This document shows positions 11,520-22,110 of a DNA stretch of 64,000 nucleotides, in pieces. The position numbers were made by a program, and so were the translations under genes. This stretch comes from Trichobilharzia szidati (Eukaryota > Platyhelminthes > Trematoda > Strigeidida > Schistosomatidae): the NCBI GenBank assembly GCA_944472155.2, contig OX235271.1, forward strand, positions 29,086,977 to 29,150,976, given 5' to 3'. How positions within the stretch are numbered: the first letter of the stretch is position 1; each line of letters opens with the position of its first letter. The notes beneath the pieces were generated by a model that was given only the letters and a program-made list of their open reading frames with translations, did no database searches and had not been told where the DNA came from.

Positions 11520-12330
11520 TATGTGTATGCACAGAAATAGGATTGATTCATTAGAAGAAAATCACTCAAGTAATATGTCTGCTTTTATCAACTAATTGTG
11601 AACTATTATGGATTAAAAATTTATTTTGTCAAAGTCACACAGAGTGTCATACAGTAAGTAATATTTACTGGTGACCACGTCTCCAGTACAATTTACTGCT
11701 GCTCATAATCATATCATATCAAGGCACTACTCACACAACTTTCTAACTTCGTTTATATAATTCCATCAATATTTTTCATCGCTTGACTTGATTGGTAGTA
11801 GTATTTTCCATATTTCCGGTATGAGTGATGAGTCATTCCTATTGCACGTGTTGGGTGTAGATCCGATGAACAAGGATTCAGTAATCAATCTCTCTCTCTA
11901 TCTCCACCTACCTATGTTACTTTTTAGAATTATAACCCTCTCACACCATGCTACTATATGGTTGTGTGTTAATGCATGCATGCAGTGCAATCACTGAGTG
12001 CTGAGCTCCTTTCTAAATTACTCATCTTCTCGGAGTCAACCATTCTAACCTTAGCTAAATTCTTATGTTCCGACAATCTGACTACCCTCGACCTACTAGT
12101 TTGACCTATGTAGTTGACTTAGCTCACAGTCATTGCAAGGTATTTTGTAAATTATATTATTTTGTCTAATTGGATGAGGAGAGTGTCTTAACCTACAGAG
12201 CTTGTCCTACCTGAGTGAGTTTGTAGGTTTACATGTGCCACTCTAATTCCTGCTTTATTAAGAATCCTACGTAGGGTCTCAGATGACCCCTCCTTATATG
12301 GTATAACTGTAGATGCCTTGGCAGTGGATA
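11520..12330 (-). mobile_element. Penelope-like element 3' part (type B)
   Basis: A minus-strand remnant of a Penelope-like retroelement. Starting from the 3' terminal block (CACACAGAGTGTCATACAGTAA at 11638-11659 on plus, near 11640), it reads into the C-terminal end of the GIY-YIG endonuclease region (the ESFLLHVLGVDPMNKDSV block is the antisense frame shared by all type B copies) and ends near 12330 in the segment preceding the endonuclease (reverse of DPLKTLRRILNKAGI-like sequence). Siblings lie at 26190, 37651, 42200 and 57325. Confidence 0.75.
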
Positions 12331-12424
12331 GGACTTATCTGACAGAGGTTATGATGTATGGCAACAGGAGAGCATTTCGTGAGAAAAACTGGAATGTTCA
12401 CCAACCCTCGACCGTATCAGGTCT

Positions 12425-12665
12425 TTGGTGGTTCGTGGTTCAATGGTAGAATGTTCACCAGCCAAGCTTGTGGTCCGGTTTCAACTCCCAGCCGATGCAC
12501 GCTCATCTTCGCCTAGTTTACTTACTAGTGGTAAGTCTGAGAAAGAGGAAGGGCTCAGTGTGAGGCTGGAAATCTTATGTGGTAAAAACAACAGCACCGG
12601 TACAGAAAATTCAAGGCTCAAAGATTGAAGCCTTCTCTATGTTACACTCGGAATCCAAAGGAATG
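12425..12665 (+). mobile_element. Diverged SINE B copy
   Basis: A tRNA-like head (TTCGTGGTTCAATGGTAGAAT, GGTTTCAACTCCC as a decayed B box) is followed by the SINE B tail with GCCTAGTTTAC, GAAAGAGGAAGGG and the terminal TTGAAGCCTTCTCTATGTTAC. It is older than the copies at 16477 or 56868. Confidence 0.65.
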
Positions 12666-12709
12666 AAAGAGATACAAAAGAACTAGGAAAACATGATATT
12701 CTGGAAGAT

Positions 12710-12925
12710 ATTGGAGGTCGGAAAGAGTGGTCACGAGTTGATACTGGTTAGAGAAACATTGAAAACCATGGAATACTCAATACTTGTTTCGTCCTCCTTT
12801 GGGACTCATCGGCAGTACTCACCCCTCACCGGGATTTGAATGCAGGACCTCCCGGTTACAAGGCAAGGTCGTAGATCATTCAAGCATTGGGACCTGACCC
12901 AATGGACCATGAATTCTACCTCTTA
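12710..12925 (-). mobile_element. SINE C copy
   Basis: Minus-strand SINE C with tail, hammerhead-like motif and tRNA-like head. The motif reads GTACTG-CCGATGA-GTCC...GGAC-GAAAC on minus (about 12783-12835), a near-canonical core with one change (U4 to C). Confidence 0.75.
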
Positions 12926-13369
12926 CCAATTTGTGATTCATTCTCAGCTTATCTTGTCTTTATTATCTGACTACTGTTCATTATATGACTTATTTATTTT
13001 ATCCTTATATTTGTTATTTGTCATCCTTTGGATTTACATTCAACCTAGCCTATTTGTTTGTTTATAGTTCTGTAGTATTTATATTTCTCTGACAATTGTG
13101 AAGATAACTCACCCTCTGATTATAAACACATTAGCATGCAACTTTTAATAGTCTATTCACATTTTATTGTATGTTCTGAATGATTGTGCATTTTATATGA
13201 ATTTAATTGACAATGTTATAACCAACGGACTGTTATTATTCTTTATTATACCTGTACCCCAATACAGTTTCTGATGTAATTTTCATTCGTCTTTACTGTA
13301 AAATATCGGATGTTACTTCAAGATTGTTTGCACCTACGCCCTGGTCTAAGAATACGGAGCAAAAAGTAA
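12926..13369. other. Intron sequence without recognised feature
   Basis: AT-rich non-coding DNA. The open frame at 12840-13067 overlaps the SINE and is chance. Confidence 0.5.
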
Positions 13370-13980
13370 TTGAGTGTGTTGACAGCACTTATTTGGGAAG
13401 TTGAACCAGGCCTAATGGACTGATTGCTGACAAAATCTCAGCAAGGATAAAAAAATTGACTCCTGTAGGACTTGCCAGCCTTCGTCATCTTCGGTGTAGA
13501 CGAATGTGTACTGAGCAGGAATTCTCTCTGTCCTTCTTTACAGTCGTGAGGCATGGCTGTTGAAATTGGAAGGTATGAAGAGACTAGCCATGTTTTGACC
13601 ATAGGTATCTGCGTTCACTCCCTCACGTTAGGTAGTGGTATCGTATTGAAATTCGGTGTAGAGTGTTAGGTAATGAGAGAGAGAGAGAGTGAGTGAGTCA
13701 CTCGACGAGGTTGTGCGGCTGAAACGAATGTGTTGCACATGTTGAGCCATTAATGTTATCTGACATGGGATTTGGTTAACTAACAAAAACAGTGTTAGTC
13801 GTGTGGCCAAAATAAAACCTTGCATCAATCCATGAAATCCTTAACTGTTGGTTTGAGTCATGTAATGCACTGAAGACTACCTGTCTGGGGTCATTACGAT
13901 GACGCTACAAACCAATAGAAGGAGACTGTACTGTGTGAAGTGTGATAACTTGAATCGCTGTATTTTCTCGCGAAGTTATA
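13370..13980 (+). mobile_element. RTE LINE C-terminal/3' fragment (group I), plus strand
   Basis: The only plus-strand copy of group I found. It contains the block parallel to 1691-1894 (GACTGATTGCTGACAAAATC, CTTCGTCATCTTC), the TGTTAGGTAATGAGAGAG segment and the part antisense to the shared downstream module. A GA/GT microsatellite expansion sits at 13676-13698. It is broken in all frames. Confidence 0.7.
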
Positions 13981-14159
13981 TGTTGAAAATTAGGTCAGAT
14001 GGGAGTGTAAATTAGAGTCTATTCATAAGAAGATATAAAATGAGGTATTTATCCTCCATTACAGTAGATCTGTTATCAGAAATGTGAAAGCGTCTTGCAT
14101 CATAAAAAACGTGTGTATACCCATGAATGTTTTGGTTAACCGAGTTTAAATAAACAAGA

Positions 14160-14490
14160 GTTATAGAATAGTTGGTCTAAGCTGATTTCAACTTTTCCCG
14201 TTGATTGATTCGACCAAAATGTTCAGCTTCTGTTAACATGTCGTGGCTCGTAGTATGGATGTTTTGACGTTGTCTGAGGATTAACCTTGATGTTTTTTGG
14301 TGGAATGTGACTAGCAGTGGAATGCAATCCACGGCATGCGCATTTCACCTTATTTGGGTCTCGTCGGCTGGACACACTGTCATTCACTGGGGATTGCACG
14401 TGCATCCAGATGATGGGTCTCAAACAGGACGAAATGTGCATGCTTTGGATTCTACTGCTAAAGCACCGTCTACCAAAAATAACGTCAAGA
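14160..14490. mobile_element. Smalpha-like SINE remnants with two inverted hammerhead-like motifs
   Basis: The left part (14160-14375) reads on minus as an Smalpha-like tail (block GAACATTTTGGTCGAATCAA) plus a hammerhead-like motif, reverse of GCATTTCACCTTATTTGGGT. The right part (14376-14460) carries a second motif on plus: CATCCAG-ATGATGG-GTCTCAAACAGGAC-GAAAT, with the closing strand CTTTGGATTC. In both, the CUGAUGA core has substitutions (on plus C3 to A and A9 to G), so cleavage is unlikely. The arrangement is again two copies pointing away from each other. Confidence 0.75.
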
Positions 14491-14593
14491 GTTATACACT
14501 AAATGTTTTTGAAGAAAAGTTGTTCTCATAAAATATTATTTTGTTTATGCATTTACATATTTATATATTTATTTACTCGTCTTTTTAATCTAG

Positions 14594-14863
14594 AACATTT
14601 AGGTCAACAATTAGATAATTATGTAAACAAGTTAAATCAACATGTACACGTTGAACGAATGCATAATCGTAGTGGACTTATCCGTGCAAGATTACAAGGC
14701 GCAAAAATTGCTAAAGGCAAAACATTAACATTTTTAGATGCACATTGTGAAGTAACTATTGGTTGGTTAGAAACACTACTTGTACATATTGCTGAGAATC
14801 CTAAACGTATAGTCTGTCCTATTATTGATGTTATTAATCATGATACATTTGAATATCTACTTG
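14594..14863 (+). CDS. Polypeptide N-acetylgalactosaminyltransferase, exon (catalytic domain, part 2)
   Basis: This is the exon following 4779-4951 in the same gene. The acceptor is tctag at 14589-14593 and the donor gtaagt begins at 14864. Its first two bases complete the split Glu codon of the previous exon; then come HLGQQLDNYVNKL, the RSGLIRARLQGAKIAKGKTL stretch, and TFLDAHCEVTIGWLETLL with the metal-binding Asp-X-His (DAH) motif of GALNTs, ending at IVCPIIDVINHDTFEYLLG. The wording FLDAHCE and CPIIDVI...DTFEY is that of the GALNT1/13 subgroup. All catalytic landmarks expected in this stretch are intact. Later exons (the second half of the catalytic domain, ricin-type lectin domain) were not recognised downstream; some could lie in the N gap or beyond the window. 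Confidence 0.95.
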
Positions 14864-14971
14864 GTAAGTCAATGGTTCTTTTCTTTCTTTTTCTTATATA
14901 TCAATCAGCCTTTTTAGTTTTGGAGTTGATAATATTTTTCCCATTGAGATGTTATTTGATTGCTGGTAATT

Positions 14972-15790
14972 AGCAGTGGAATGCGGGATGCACCACATTT
15001 CGTCCTATTTGGGAATTGTGCAATTCCTCCAAAGCCTCAGGATGGTCGGGGGTGGGTGCCTTGCGCTGCGGGTTGGCCACCCCTCCGAACACCTCTTGAA
15101 ATGCTCCCATATGACCGGGCGTCTTACATAGCCTCTCCTGAGGAAGTCCTACTCACTGCCTTCACGTGGCGGAGGTGTTTTTCACCAAAGTGAGAGGGCG
15201 AAAGCGGATGCCCGGCGCTCTTCACCAGGTTGACTGTCCATTGGATGACAGTCTAGGGGAGATGGCTAAATCCTGATTTCAAACCTCCAACGACTGGCGT
15301 ATGAAGCTCACTGGAGCTCACCGGCAGACATATGGACAAAAGGCTTGTTGGATATCCTGGGTATCTGGCCCCATTCAAAAAGGCGTATGAACCGAACTGC
15401 GGTCACCGGCTGCCAATGGATAGTGGACTCCCTACTCCACTCCTACTGCCTTGTAGGTCACACTTGGTTGTGTAAAGGCTAGAGCTGCACTCTCAAACAA
15501 AAGGCCGAGCGATTCTGGGGACATCACTCGTACCAAATTCCCATGAAACTTCATGAACTCTCTTACAAATCAGATCGCCGCGCCTGGGCAGCGATGATTC
15601 GAGATGTTCATGAAGCCGGCTCATCCTCCCGTAGGAGATAGCCGAAGTAAAGTAAAGTAAAGTAATTGTGCAATCCCCAATGAGTGATTATGTTCCCCCT
15701 GAGACTTTAACCCACCGTTTTAAACACCAGAGCGTTATTCACTGAACCACTTGAGCAACGAGATCCACCTCTTGTGTAACGAGTGTCAGT
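14972..15790 (-). mobile_element. Smalpha-like SINE (minus), split by a LINE insertion
   Basis: Positions 14972-15013 are the end of an Smalpha-like hammerhead region read on minus (GCAGTGGAATGC, CATTTCGTCCTATTTGGG). The element resumes at 15664 with CCCCAATGAGTGATTATG and its tRNA-like head (reverse of GAGTGGTTCAGTGAATAACG). The break holds the LINE fragment 15025-15663 and is bordered by an 11 bp duplication, AATTGTGCAAT. Confidence 0.75.
15025..15663 (+). mobile_element. Truncated LINE insertion with 11 bp target-site duplication
   Basis: A second copy of the LINE at 1-702, including the AGGAAGTCCTACTCACTGCC block, the stop-terminated EAGSSSRRR-type end and a clean AGTAA-repeat tail. Compared with the first copy it has an internal ~105 bp deletion near 15570. 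The direct repeat AATTGTGCAAT at 15014-15024 and 15664-15674 marks target-primed insertion into an Smalpha-like SINE. Confidence 0.88.
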
Positions 15791-15799
15791 TATTATTTA

Positions 15800-16262
15800 T
15801 TTTTAATTCAATTTTGTTCTTTCTGTTAACTGATTGGCTCGAAATGTTCGGCGTCTGTTGATACGTAGGCTTCTAGGGTGGACACTTCAGAGATGTTTGA
15901 GGATTAACTTGAAGCAATTTAATTTTGATTATAGCTTGATTCCACACAGAATTTTGGTACAAGTATGGAATTTTCAGCATGTGATATCGGTAGCCCAAAT
16001 TTAGCAGGCCGACCATAGATATCAGTGTGCGCCGGCGGGATCGAACCCGGACCATGTGCATGGTCGGCGAGATTCCTGACCGCTGTGCCACCGACGCACC
16101 GATGACTAGTAGTGGAATCGGAGATGCGAATTTTGTCTTGTTTGAGCCTTGTCGGCTAAATGCACGTGCAATCAATCACCAATGAGCAGTGGTTTCCCAC
16201 TGGGACTCGAACCCAGTACCAATCGTTTCAAACGCCGAAGCGTTATCCATTATACTACTCGA
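15800..16262 (-). mobile_element. Smalpha-like SINE (minus) with nested SINE A
   Basis: On minus this runs from a tRNA-like head (A-box-like TAGTATAATGGATAACGC and B-box GGGTTCGAGTCCC at about 16200-16260) through a decayed hammerhead-like motif (about 16110-16175; core altered, GAAA lost to AAAA) to the shared tail near 15800-15900. A SINE A copy is inserted within the tail. Confidence 0.75.
15916..16100 (-). mobile_element. SINE A (nested in Smalpha-like SINE)
   Basis: Full-length minus copy: poly(A)-like end at 15917, AATTTTCAGCATGTGATATC block, B-box complement GATCGAACCCGG and head end ACCGACGCACC at 16100. Its head is strongly paired. Confidence 0.85.
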
Positions 16263-16476
16263 GCCAACTTTTGTGCGTCGTAGATAAGTTACTAATTTCT
16301 TTTAAGTTAACTTTCACTTTTTCCGTTGACTAAGTGAACCGGAATGTTGGGCTTCTTTTGATATGATGATGGCTCCTAATACAGATACTTTGACGATGTC
16401 CGGGTATTAACATTGAATAATTAATGCACATATAGAATTTAGTCAGTCTCATAAGATATAATCCTGTATTAGATAA

Positions 16477-16699
16477 GTGCGTCGGTGGCATAGCGGTTAG
16501 GACGCTCGCCGACCATGCACATGGTCCGGGGTTCGATTCCCGGCCGACGCACTCCTTTACCAGTAATAAAGCTGATAAAGAGGAAAGGTTAGGCATGAGG
16601 CTAGCTACCCCATCCTGTAAAATAAACACTGCTAAAGAAACTTCAAGTCACTAGCTTTGAAGCCCTATGTTCCACTGGGGAACGTGAAGGAAAAAAAAT
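16477..16699 (+). mobile_element. tRNA-headed SINE (SINE B)
   Basis: The same head type as SINE A (GTGCGTCGGTGGCATAGCGG, GGGGTTCGATTCCCGG with perfect T-arm pairing, CGACGCAC) but a different tail: CTCCTTTACC, GGCATGAGGCTAGC, ACCCCATCCTGTAAAATAAA and GAAGCCCTATGTTCCACT before poly(A). The last block equals the 3' end of group II RTE LINEs. Good copies recur at 33733, 38035, 48490, 56868 and 57383. Confidence 0.9.
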
Positions 16700-16904
16700 T
16701 TTATATAACACATGATACGGTACGATTATTATTATTATTATTGTCTAGTTATGAATACTGTATCACTGTGTCATATAAAATAAATTTATATCATATGGGA
16801 TTAACATTGATGCTAACGATTGATTACCAAATGGCATGAAATGCCGATCCTGGATTCAACTTCTAGTCTGTATCCATAACATAACATCAATGTGATATGA
16901 CTGT

Positions 16905-17285
16905 TAATGTCTGTCTGTCTTTTTCGACATAGAACTTTGCACATATGTGCAGCAGTTCAAGTCGCCACACTCCATGTAGCACACAAAGCAAGAGAAGAAA
17001 GTAGGAGAAATGCATAATATAGACAGTAAACAGAGGTGTGAGACAAAGGAATAGTAATAACGAAGAACAAAATAGTTTCATTGGAAATCATAAGTCACAA
17101 GGAGTGGATGCATCTGCGCCAGCCATTGACAACGATTTTGAGCCATGTCACCAATTGTTTCCAACCATTGATTTTTACCGTCCCGAGGACCCCAACCAGT
17201 CAGGAAGTCTACACCTTCCTACGTGGCTTAGACTAACTGTTGTAGATTTCATTGACTGGTGCCATGTTTTGGCTGTTTGACTGTT
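16905..17285 (-). mobile_element. RTE LINE 3' fragment (group I)
   Basis: Minus-strand 3' end with a GTCTGTCTGTC tail at 16909-16919, the shared TAGAACTTTGCACATATGTGC block and the TCCCGAGGACCCCAACCAG block near 17190. It ends abruptly by 5' truncation. Confidence 0.82.
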
Positions 17286-17451
17286 AATACACTTGATGGT
17301 TTGTTCTAATGAACTTCCTACCTAGTCGATTTGCGGGCCTACTGTTCTAATCACTATCAGCGATATAAACGACACGATACGATGGCACCGAACCCGCGAC
17401 TCAAGAAGAAAGAAGACAGACCGTTGACGTAAAAAGTTCTTAGTGTCGAAT

Positions 17452-17456
17452 CAATG

Positions 17457-17493
<37 letters not shown>
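17452..17493. repeat. TA dinucleotide microsatellite
   Basis: A TATATA run interrupted by one C. It is a simple repeat with palindromic potential. Confidence 0.9.
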
Positions 17494-17494
<1 letters not shown>

Positions 17495-17596
17495 ATTTTA
17501 ATGGCCTTGAGAGAAACTAATTACACTGATAAGTTAAAACAACCAACAGCCAATAGGATCCCAAGGGCATATGTGGCGGGGAATACAAACAGAATT

Positions 17597-17785
17597 GTGT
17601 GTCGGTGGTACAGTGGTTAGGGGACGCTCGCCGACCATGCACCTGGTCTGAGGTTCTATCCTTGGCCGATGCACACCTGATATCAATGGTTGACCTGTTA
17701 AATTTAGGCTACGGATATCATATACTGAAAGTTTTATACTTGTACCAAAATACTGTGTGGAATCAAGCTATAATAAAATTTTTAA
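17597..17785 (+). mobile_element. SINE A
   Basis: Plus copy with decayed B box (GAGGTTCTATCCTTGG) and the A-type tail ending ACTGTGTGGAATCAAGCTAT and poly(A/T). Confidence 0.82.
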
Positions 17786-17940
17786 AAAATTTTAAAATGT
17801 GTTATTTGAAACATCAGGTCTGTAGAACACACAGACATCGTAGAAGCGTCCATACTACGACGAGCCGACATGTCAACGGAAGCTGAACATTTTGATCGCA
17901 TCAATCAGCGGGAAAAGCAAAGATCGACTTAAACAAGATA
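17786..17940 (+). mobile_element. Smalpha-like SINE tail
   Basis: Plus-strand tail segment sharing GAAGCTGAACATTTTG and CAATCAGCGGGAAAAG with 14160-14290 (reverse) and 43390-43470. The promoter and ribozyme parts are absent, probably separated by the neighbouring SINE A insertion. Confidence 0.65.
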
Positions 17941-18149
17941 ATTTATCACTGAGTAATTTTAGAATCTAACCTACGTGTTTTTACTGATTTCCTTAGATGG
18001 TTAGTTAATTAGTTAGTTGTCTGACAACCACAAGCCCATGCTGGTGTGCTTGGCAACCATCCAAGTCTATTTTGTTTATGTGTATGTGTGTGTATGGGTT
18101 AATGATACTATCTGACTATTCTTACGTCGGTAGGTGGAGTTGGATTTCA

Positions 18150-18648
18150 NNNNNNNNNNNNNNNNNNNNNNNNNNNNNNNNNNNNNNNNNNNNNNNNNNN
18201 NNNNNNNNNNNNNNNNNNNNNNNNNNNNNNNNNNNNNNNNNNNNNNNNNNNNNNNNNNNNNNNNNNNNNNNNNNNNNNNNNNNNNNNNNNNNNNNNNNNN
18301 NNNNNNNNNNNNNNNNNNNNNNNNNNNNNNNNNNNNNNNNNNNNNNNNNNNNNNNNNNNNNNNNNNNNNNNNNNNNNNNNNNNNNNNNNNNNNNNNNNNN
18401 NNNNNNNNNNNNNNNNNNNNNNNNNNNNNNNNNNNNNNNNNNNNNNNNNNNNNNNNNNNNNNNNNNNNNNNNNNNNNNNNNNNNNNNNNNNNNNNNNNNN
18501 NNNNNNNNNNNNNNNNNNNNNNNNNNNNNNNNNNNNNNNNNNNNNNNNNNNNNNNNNNNNNNNNNNNNNNNNNNNNNNNNNNNNNNNNNNNNNNNNNNNN
18601 NNNNNNNNNNNNNNNNNNNNNNNNNNNNNNNNNNNNNNNNNNNNNNNN
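18150..18648. other. Assembly gap (N)
   Basis: 499 consecutive unknown bases. Open frames drawn across it are meaningless. Missing GALNT exons could in principle lie here. Confidence 0.99.
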
Positions 18649-18833
18649 ACAGGAGAGTGAGAGGGACAGAGAGAAAGATAAAATACACAAAGCTGATTAT
18701 CAAACCATGTTAATGCATACTGATATGATTATGAACAATACAAGTGTACTGGAAATGTCATCTAGTTATGATTACTGAATCACTCACTGTATGCTATCTA
18801 CATCAAATAAGCTTATCTAATATGTTAAATAGT

Positions 18834-18869
18834 CCGTTGGTTGGTTGGTTAGTTAGTTAGTTAGTTGGC
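18834..18869. repeat. GGTT/TTAG tetranucleotide repeat
   Basis: Alternating TTGG and TTAG units. TTAGTTAG is not the flatworm telomere unit (TTAGGG), so this is an ordinary microsatellite. Confidence 0.8.
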
Positions 18870-19311
18870 TGTCTATAAACCAGTGACATTTTAGATAAAG
18901 CTTATCAAGATAGATTACTGTTATTCTAGTTTTATGACAAGCCAAAACATTATCACACTTTGAGTGGACAGAGATTTTATATACTATTGCACTATTTGGA
19001 CTACTACTACTATTGCTAATATTATTACTAATACTACTATTACAGTTGAAAGTAATATGCATATCATTTGCATAAATTATCATCAGCTTAGTAGACGTGT
19101 AAGTTGAAACAAAAACTGCTATTTGAAAATGAATGAATATGAAATAGGCGTATGCACCCAACATTTCTAGACTGTTTCATAATAATATGAGAGAGAAATG
19201 AGGAAGGCTAATACACGTACACATACACAGACGAATTAATTTATTCATTCAAAAATAATAGAAGACAGTAACTTAAAATTTATTGATGCATATATATATA
19301 TATATTTATAA

Positions 19312-21915
19312 TTCTTTCACGTTCCCAATGGAACATAGGGCTGCAAGCTAGAGACTTGAAGGCATACCTTGCCTTTCCGATTCTGAACGGCTTTGACATC
19401 TTCATCCGTTTTGCCTGTGGATGAAACCGTGCTTCCTAGATACGTGAAGGAAGTAACTTCACTCAAATCCCTCCTGTTGATGGTGATTGGTGCTGTTGTT
19501 GTTGCTGTTGCTGTTAGTTGGTCATGTTCATCACCTCCGTCTTATTCGTGTTCACCTGCAGTTCTGTCTTCGCTGCCTGCTTCTTCAGCCAGTATGTTTG
19601 TTTTCACCTGCAAGCCTTCGAATTTGTGTAACAACAGACATATATCATCTGCGAAATCCAGATCTTCCACAGTCTTCTTATCAGTGGTCCAGCGTAGTCC
19701 TGACTCCTCACTCCCTGTGCACAGTCTGACGCATAATCCAGTTCACCACAATTGAGAATATCATCAATGATAATAGGCAGCCTTGTCTTACTCCTGTATT
19801 CACTCAGTTCGAACGCCTCGCTGAGTTTTCCATTGTGAATCACCCGACACGTGGCATTTTCATATAGCCAGCTGTTGAATGAGGTTGATAAAGACTTGGG
19901 CACTGCACGTAGTAGTGTTGAAGTAGTTTCCAAATTACTTCTCGGTCAATGCTGTCTGCTAAAGGCCTTTTTGAAGTCAATGAAGTTGATGCACAGAGAG
20001 GTTTGACTGCCATTCCATGCTTTGTTCGATGATAATGCGTAGAGTGGCAATTTGATCAGCACGTGATTTGCTTTTCTTGAATCCAGCTAGTTTTGGAGGG
20101 CGGAGTTCTGCATCCAGTGCATCTTTCATTCTCTCCAGGATGATGCGACTTAGTATTTTACTTGGTGTGGACAAGAGCATTATTCCACGCCAGTTCTTGC
20201 ACAGGCCTAGGTCGCCCTTCTTTAGCAGACTGACAAGGTAGCCTTTCTTCCCTTTCCCTCATTCTTCAACTTTTGCAATAATGGCGTGAGCACATCTGCC
20301 GCAGTCTCTGGGTCCATTTTCAATGCTTCGGGAGAAATTCCGTCTGATCTTGCTTCCTTCCCGGTCGGCGTTCAGTAGCTTGATTGAATTCAGGACTTCT
20401 GCTTTCAGTGGAGGATTAGTGCCCACTGACAGGCAGTTCTTTGCATGCTGTTGTTGGTTCTGGTGGTATTTCTAGGTGATTTGCAGGCGATGGTTGATTA
20501 AAGAGTCCTTTGAAGTGATCAGCCCACTGTTTAATTTGTTTTTCCTCCTTGGTAATCAGGTTCGCTTGAACATCTTTTGTTGGTTCCATCATCTGGATTG
20601 ATCTCCTCGCGGACAGCGAGTGGCCTGGATATCTGATATAATGTTCTGAGGTCTCTTTTACCTGCAGCCAGCCTGCTCTGCCTCACTTGCCAATGAGTCG
20701 GGGAATCGTCTCTTGTCTTTCCTTGCACTTATCTTCATTTTTCTCTTTATGCAGTGCAGTGTACATTGAACTCAGCTTCTCCCTCTGTTGCAAATCTTTG
20801 CATTGAGTCATCTTATCTTTCACCATCCTCCTCTCTTTTATTGTCTTCCAAGTAGGTATCCGTTGGGAGCCATTCCTTGTCTTGTCTCTTCTTTCTTCCT
20901 AGAACAGTTGCACGCGTTTCCTTTTGACATCACCTTCAGATAGTTCCAATGACGTTCCATACAGTTTTCCTCAGTGATGCTACGTAGTGTCTCCGACTTT
21001 GCTCTGATATCTGCAGTGAATGCATCTTTTGCAGTCTCGACCTTTGGTTTCCGAATGTTGAACTTGAATTACAGTGACCTGTCTCCAGTCGTTTCGAAGG
21101 ATTTCAGCTTCCCCTTCAAGGTTGTTTGAACTAGTTGATGGTCTAAGCCCACATCTGCTCCCCTTCTCGACTTTGTATCCAGCAGACTAGCTGCGTCTGC
21201 ACTTCTTTGAGCAGCACTGAGAGGAAATCTGTCTGGTTTGTGGCATGTCCGTCAGGCGAAATCCATGTTACTTTGTGTATATCCTTGTGTTTGTACACGC
21301 TGCCTCCAATCACTAAATCATTGAAAGCACAGAATTGTGTGAATAATTCTCCGTTCTCATTCATTTCGCCCAGGGCATCTCGAGTTCTCTTCTTGTATTA
21401 TCTGCTCCCAGTTCAACTGGCATTCATAAGATTTTCGATGTCACCATTCGAGATGTTGTCAATTACTGTTTGCAGCTGTCTGTAAAAATCTTCCTTCTTG
21501 TCTTGTTCCTCATTGTTTGTAGCGTTGGGTAAATGTGACCTTCATTGCTTTTGAGTTGAATCTTGCTGTCATAATCCTGGAGGAAATTGGTCCTCGTTGC
21601 ATAAGAGCTTCTGTTGTCATTGGTAACATCATGATATCCGCTCCCTCAGTGTGCTCGTGGTTGTCATCTAGGTGATCGGAGTATATTATTGACTCACCAG
21701 TTGACAATTTGGCTAATACGCATCCGTTCCATCTGCTTTCACACTTTCCTGGCACTTGCATGCAGCATTTCCCCATTTTTTTGGCTACCTGGGAAGACTC
21801 CCCAGCTTGGTACACTGTGCATACATTCCACGTTCATAAAGTTATGTTTGCTTTCATTGAGAGAATACACACTAGCCAACTGGCTTTCCATCGGCTTTCA
21901 CTAGCCTACGTCACT
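19312..21915 (-). mobile_element. RTE-clade LINE (group II, SR2-like), longest copy; degenerate
   Basis: Read on minus, this is the most complete LINE of the window. It begins with APE-type endonuclease pieces (21510-21815: GWNGCV-like, SRWNGCVLAKLSTGES, ISSRIMTARFNSKAMK; 21143-21364: NENGELFTQFCAFNDLVIGG, THE ITWISPDGHATNQTDF block), a linker (20531-20728), then reverse-transcriptase pieces (19977-20180: LLSTPSKILSRIILERMKDA, ADQIATLRIIIEQSMEW; 19604-19933). Frameshifts separate these and the catalytic YADD region is damaged (DYASD). Its 3' edge at 19312-19365 is a SINE B-like tail, so the natural LINE 3' end has been lost or replaced. The element is pseudogenic. Confidence 0.85.
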
Positions 21916-21999
21916 TAGCTTCTCCGACTCCAGCGAAGAATGAGATCGTTATTTGAATTTCTTGTTTTTTTAGAAACATTTTTGGAACTGAAGTTTCTC

Positions 22000-22110
22000 T
22001 AGCAGTTTAATTGGTTCTGTGGAGTAGGGTCACTAGCCCCATACCCAACTCTCCCCCATTACTGAGGCTTGGAACCGGCTAGAAAACTAGCAGGCTAGTA
22101 AACTGGGCGA
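22000..22110 (-). mobile_element. SINE B tail fragment
   Basis: Minus-strand remnant: GGAGTAGGGTCACTAGCCCC, ATACCCAACTCTC and TAGTAAACTGGGCGAGA correspond to the internal SINE B tail. The head is missing. Confidence 0.6.

Noticed and set aside
18072..18778. Long open frames of about 200 codons on both strands
   Set aside because: They run through the 499 N gap and are artefacts of unknown bases.
18834..18869. TTAG/TTGG repeat as internal telomere sequence
   Set aside because: The units are TTAG and TTGG, not TTAGGG.
19393..19755. Ser/Val-rich 120-codon frame on plus resembling a secreted protein
   Set aside because: It is the antisense of the group II LINE, and antisense of the Gln-rich stretch gives the hydrophobic run; the same occurs at 25748 and 29064.
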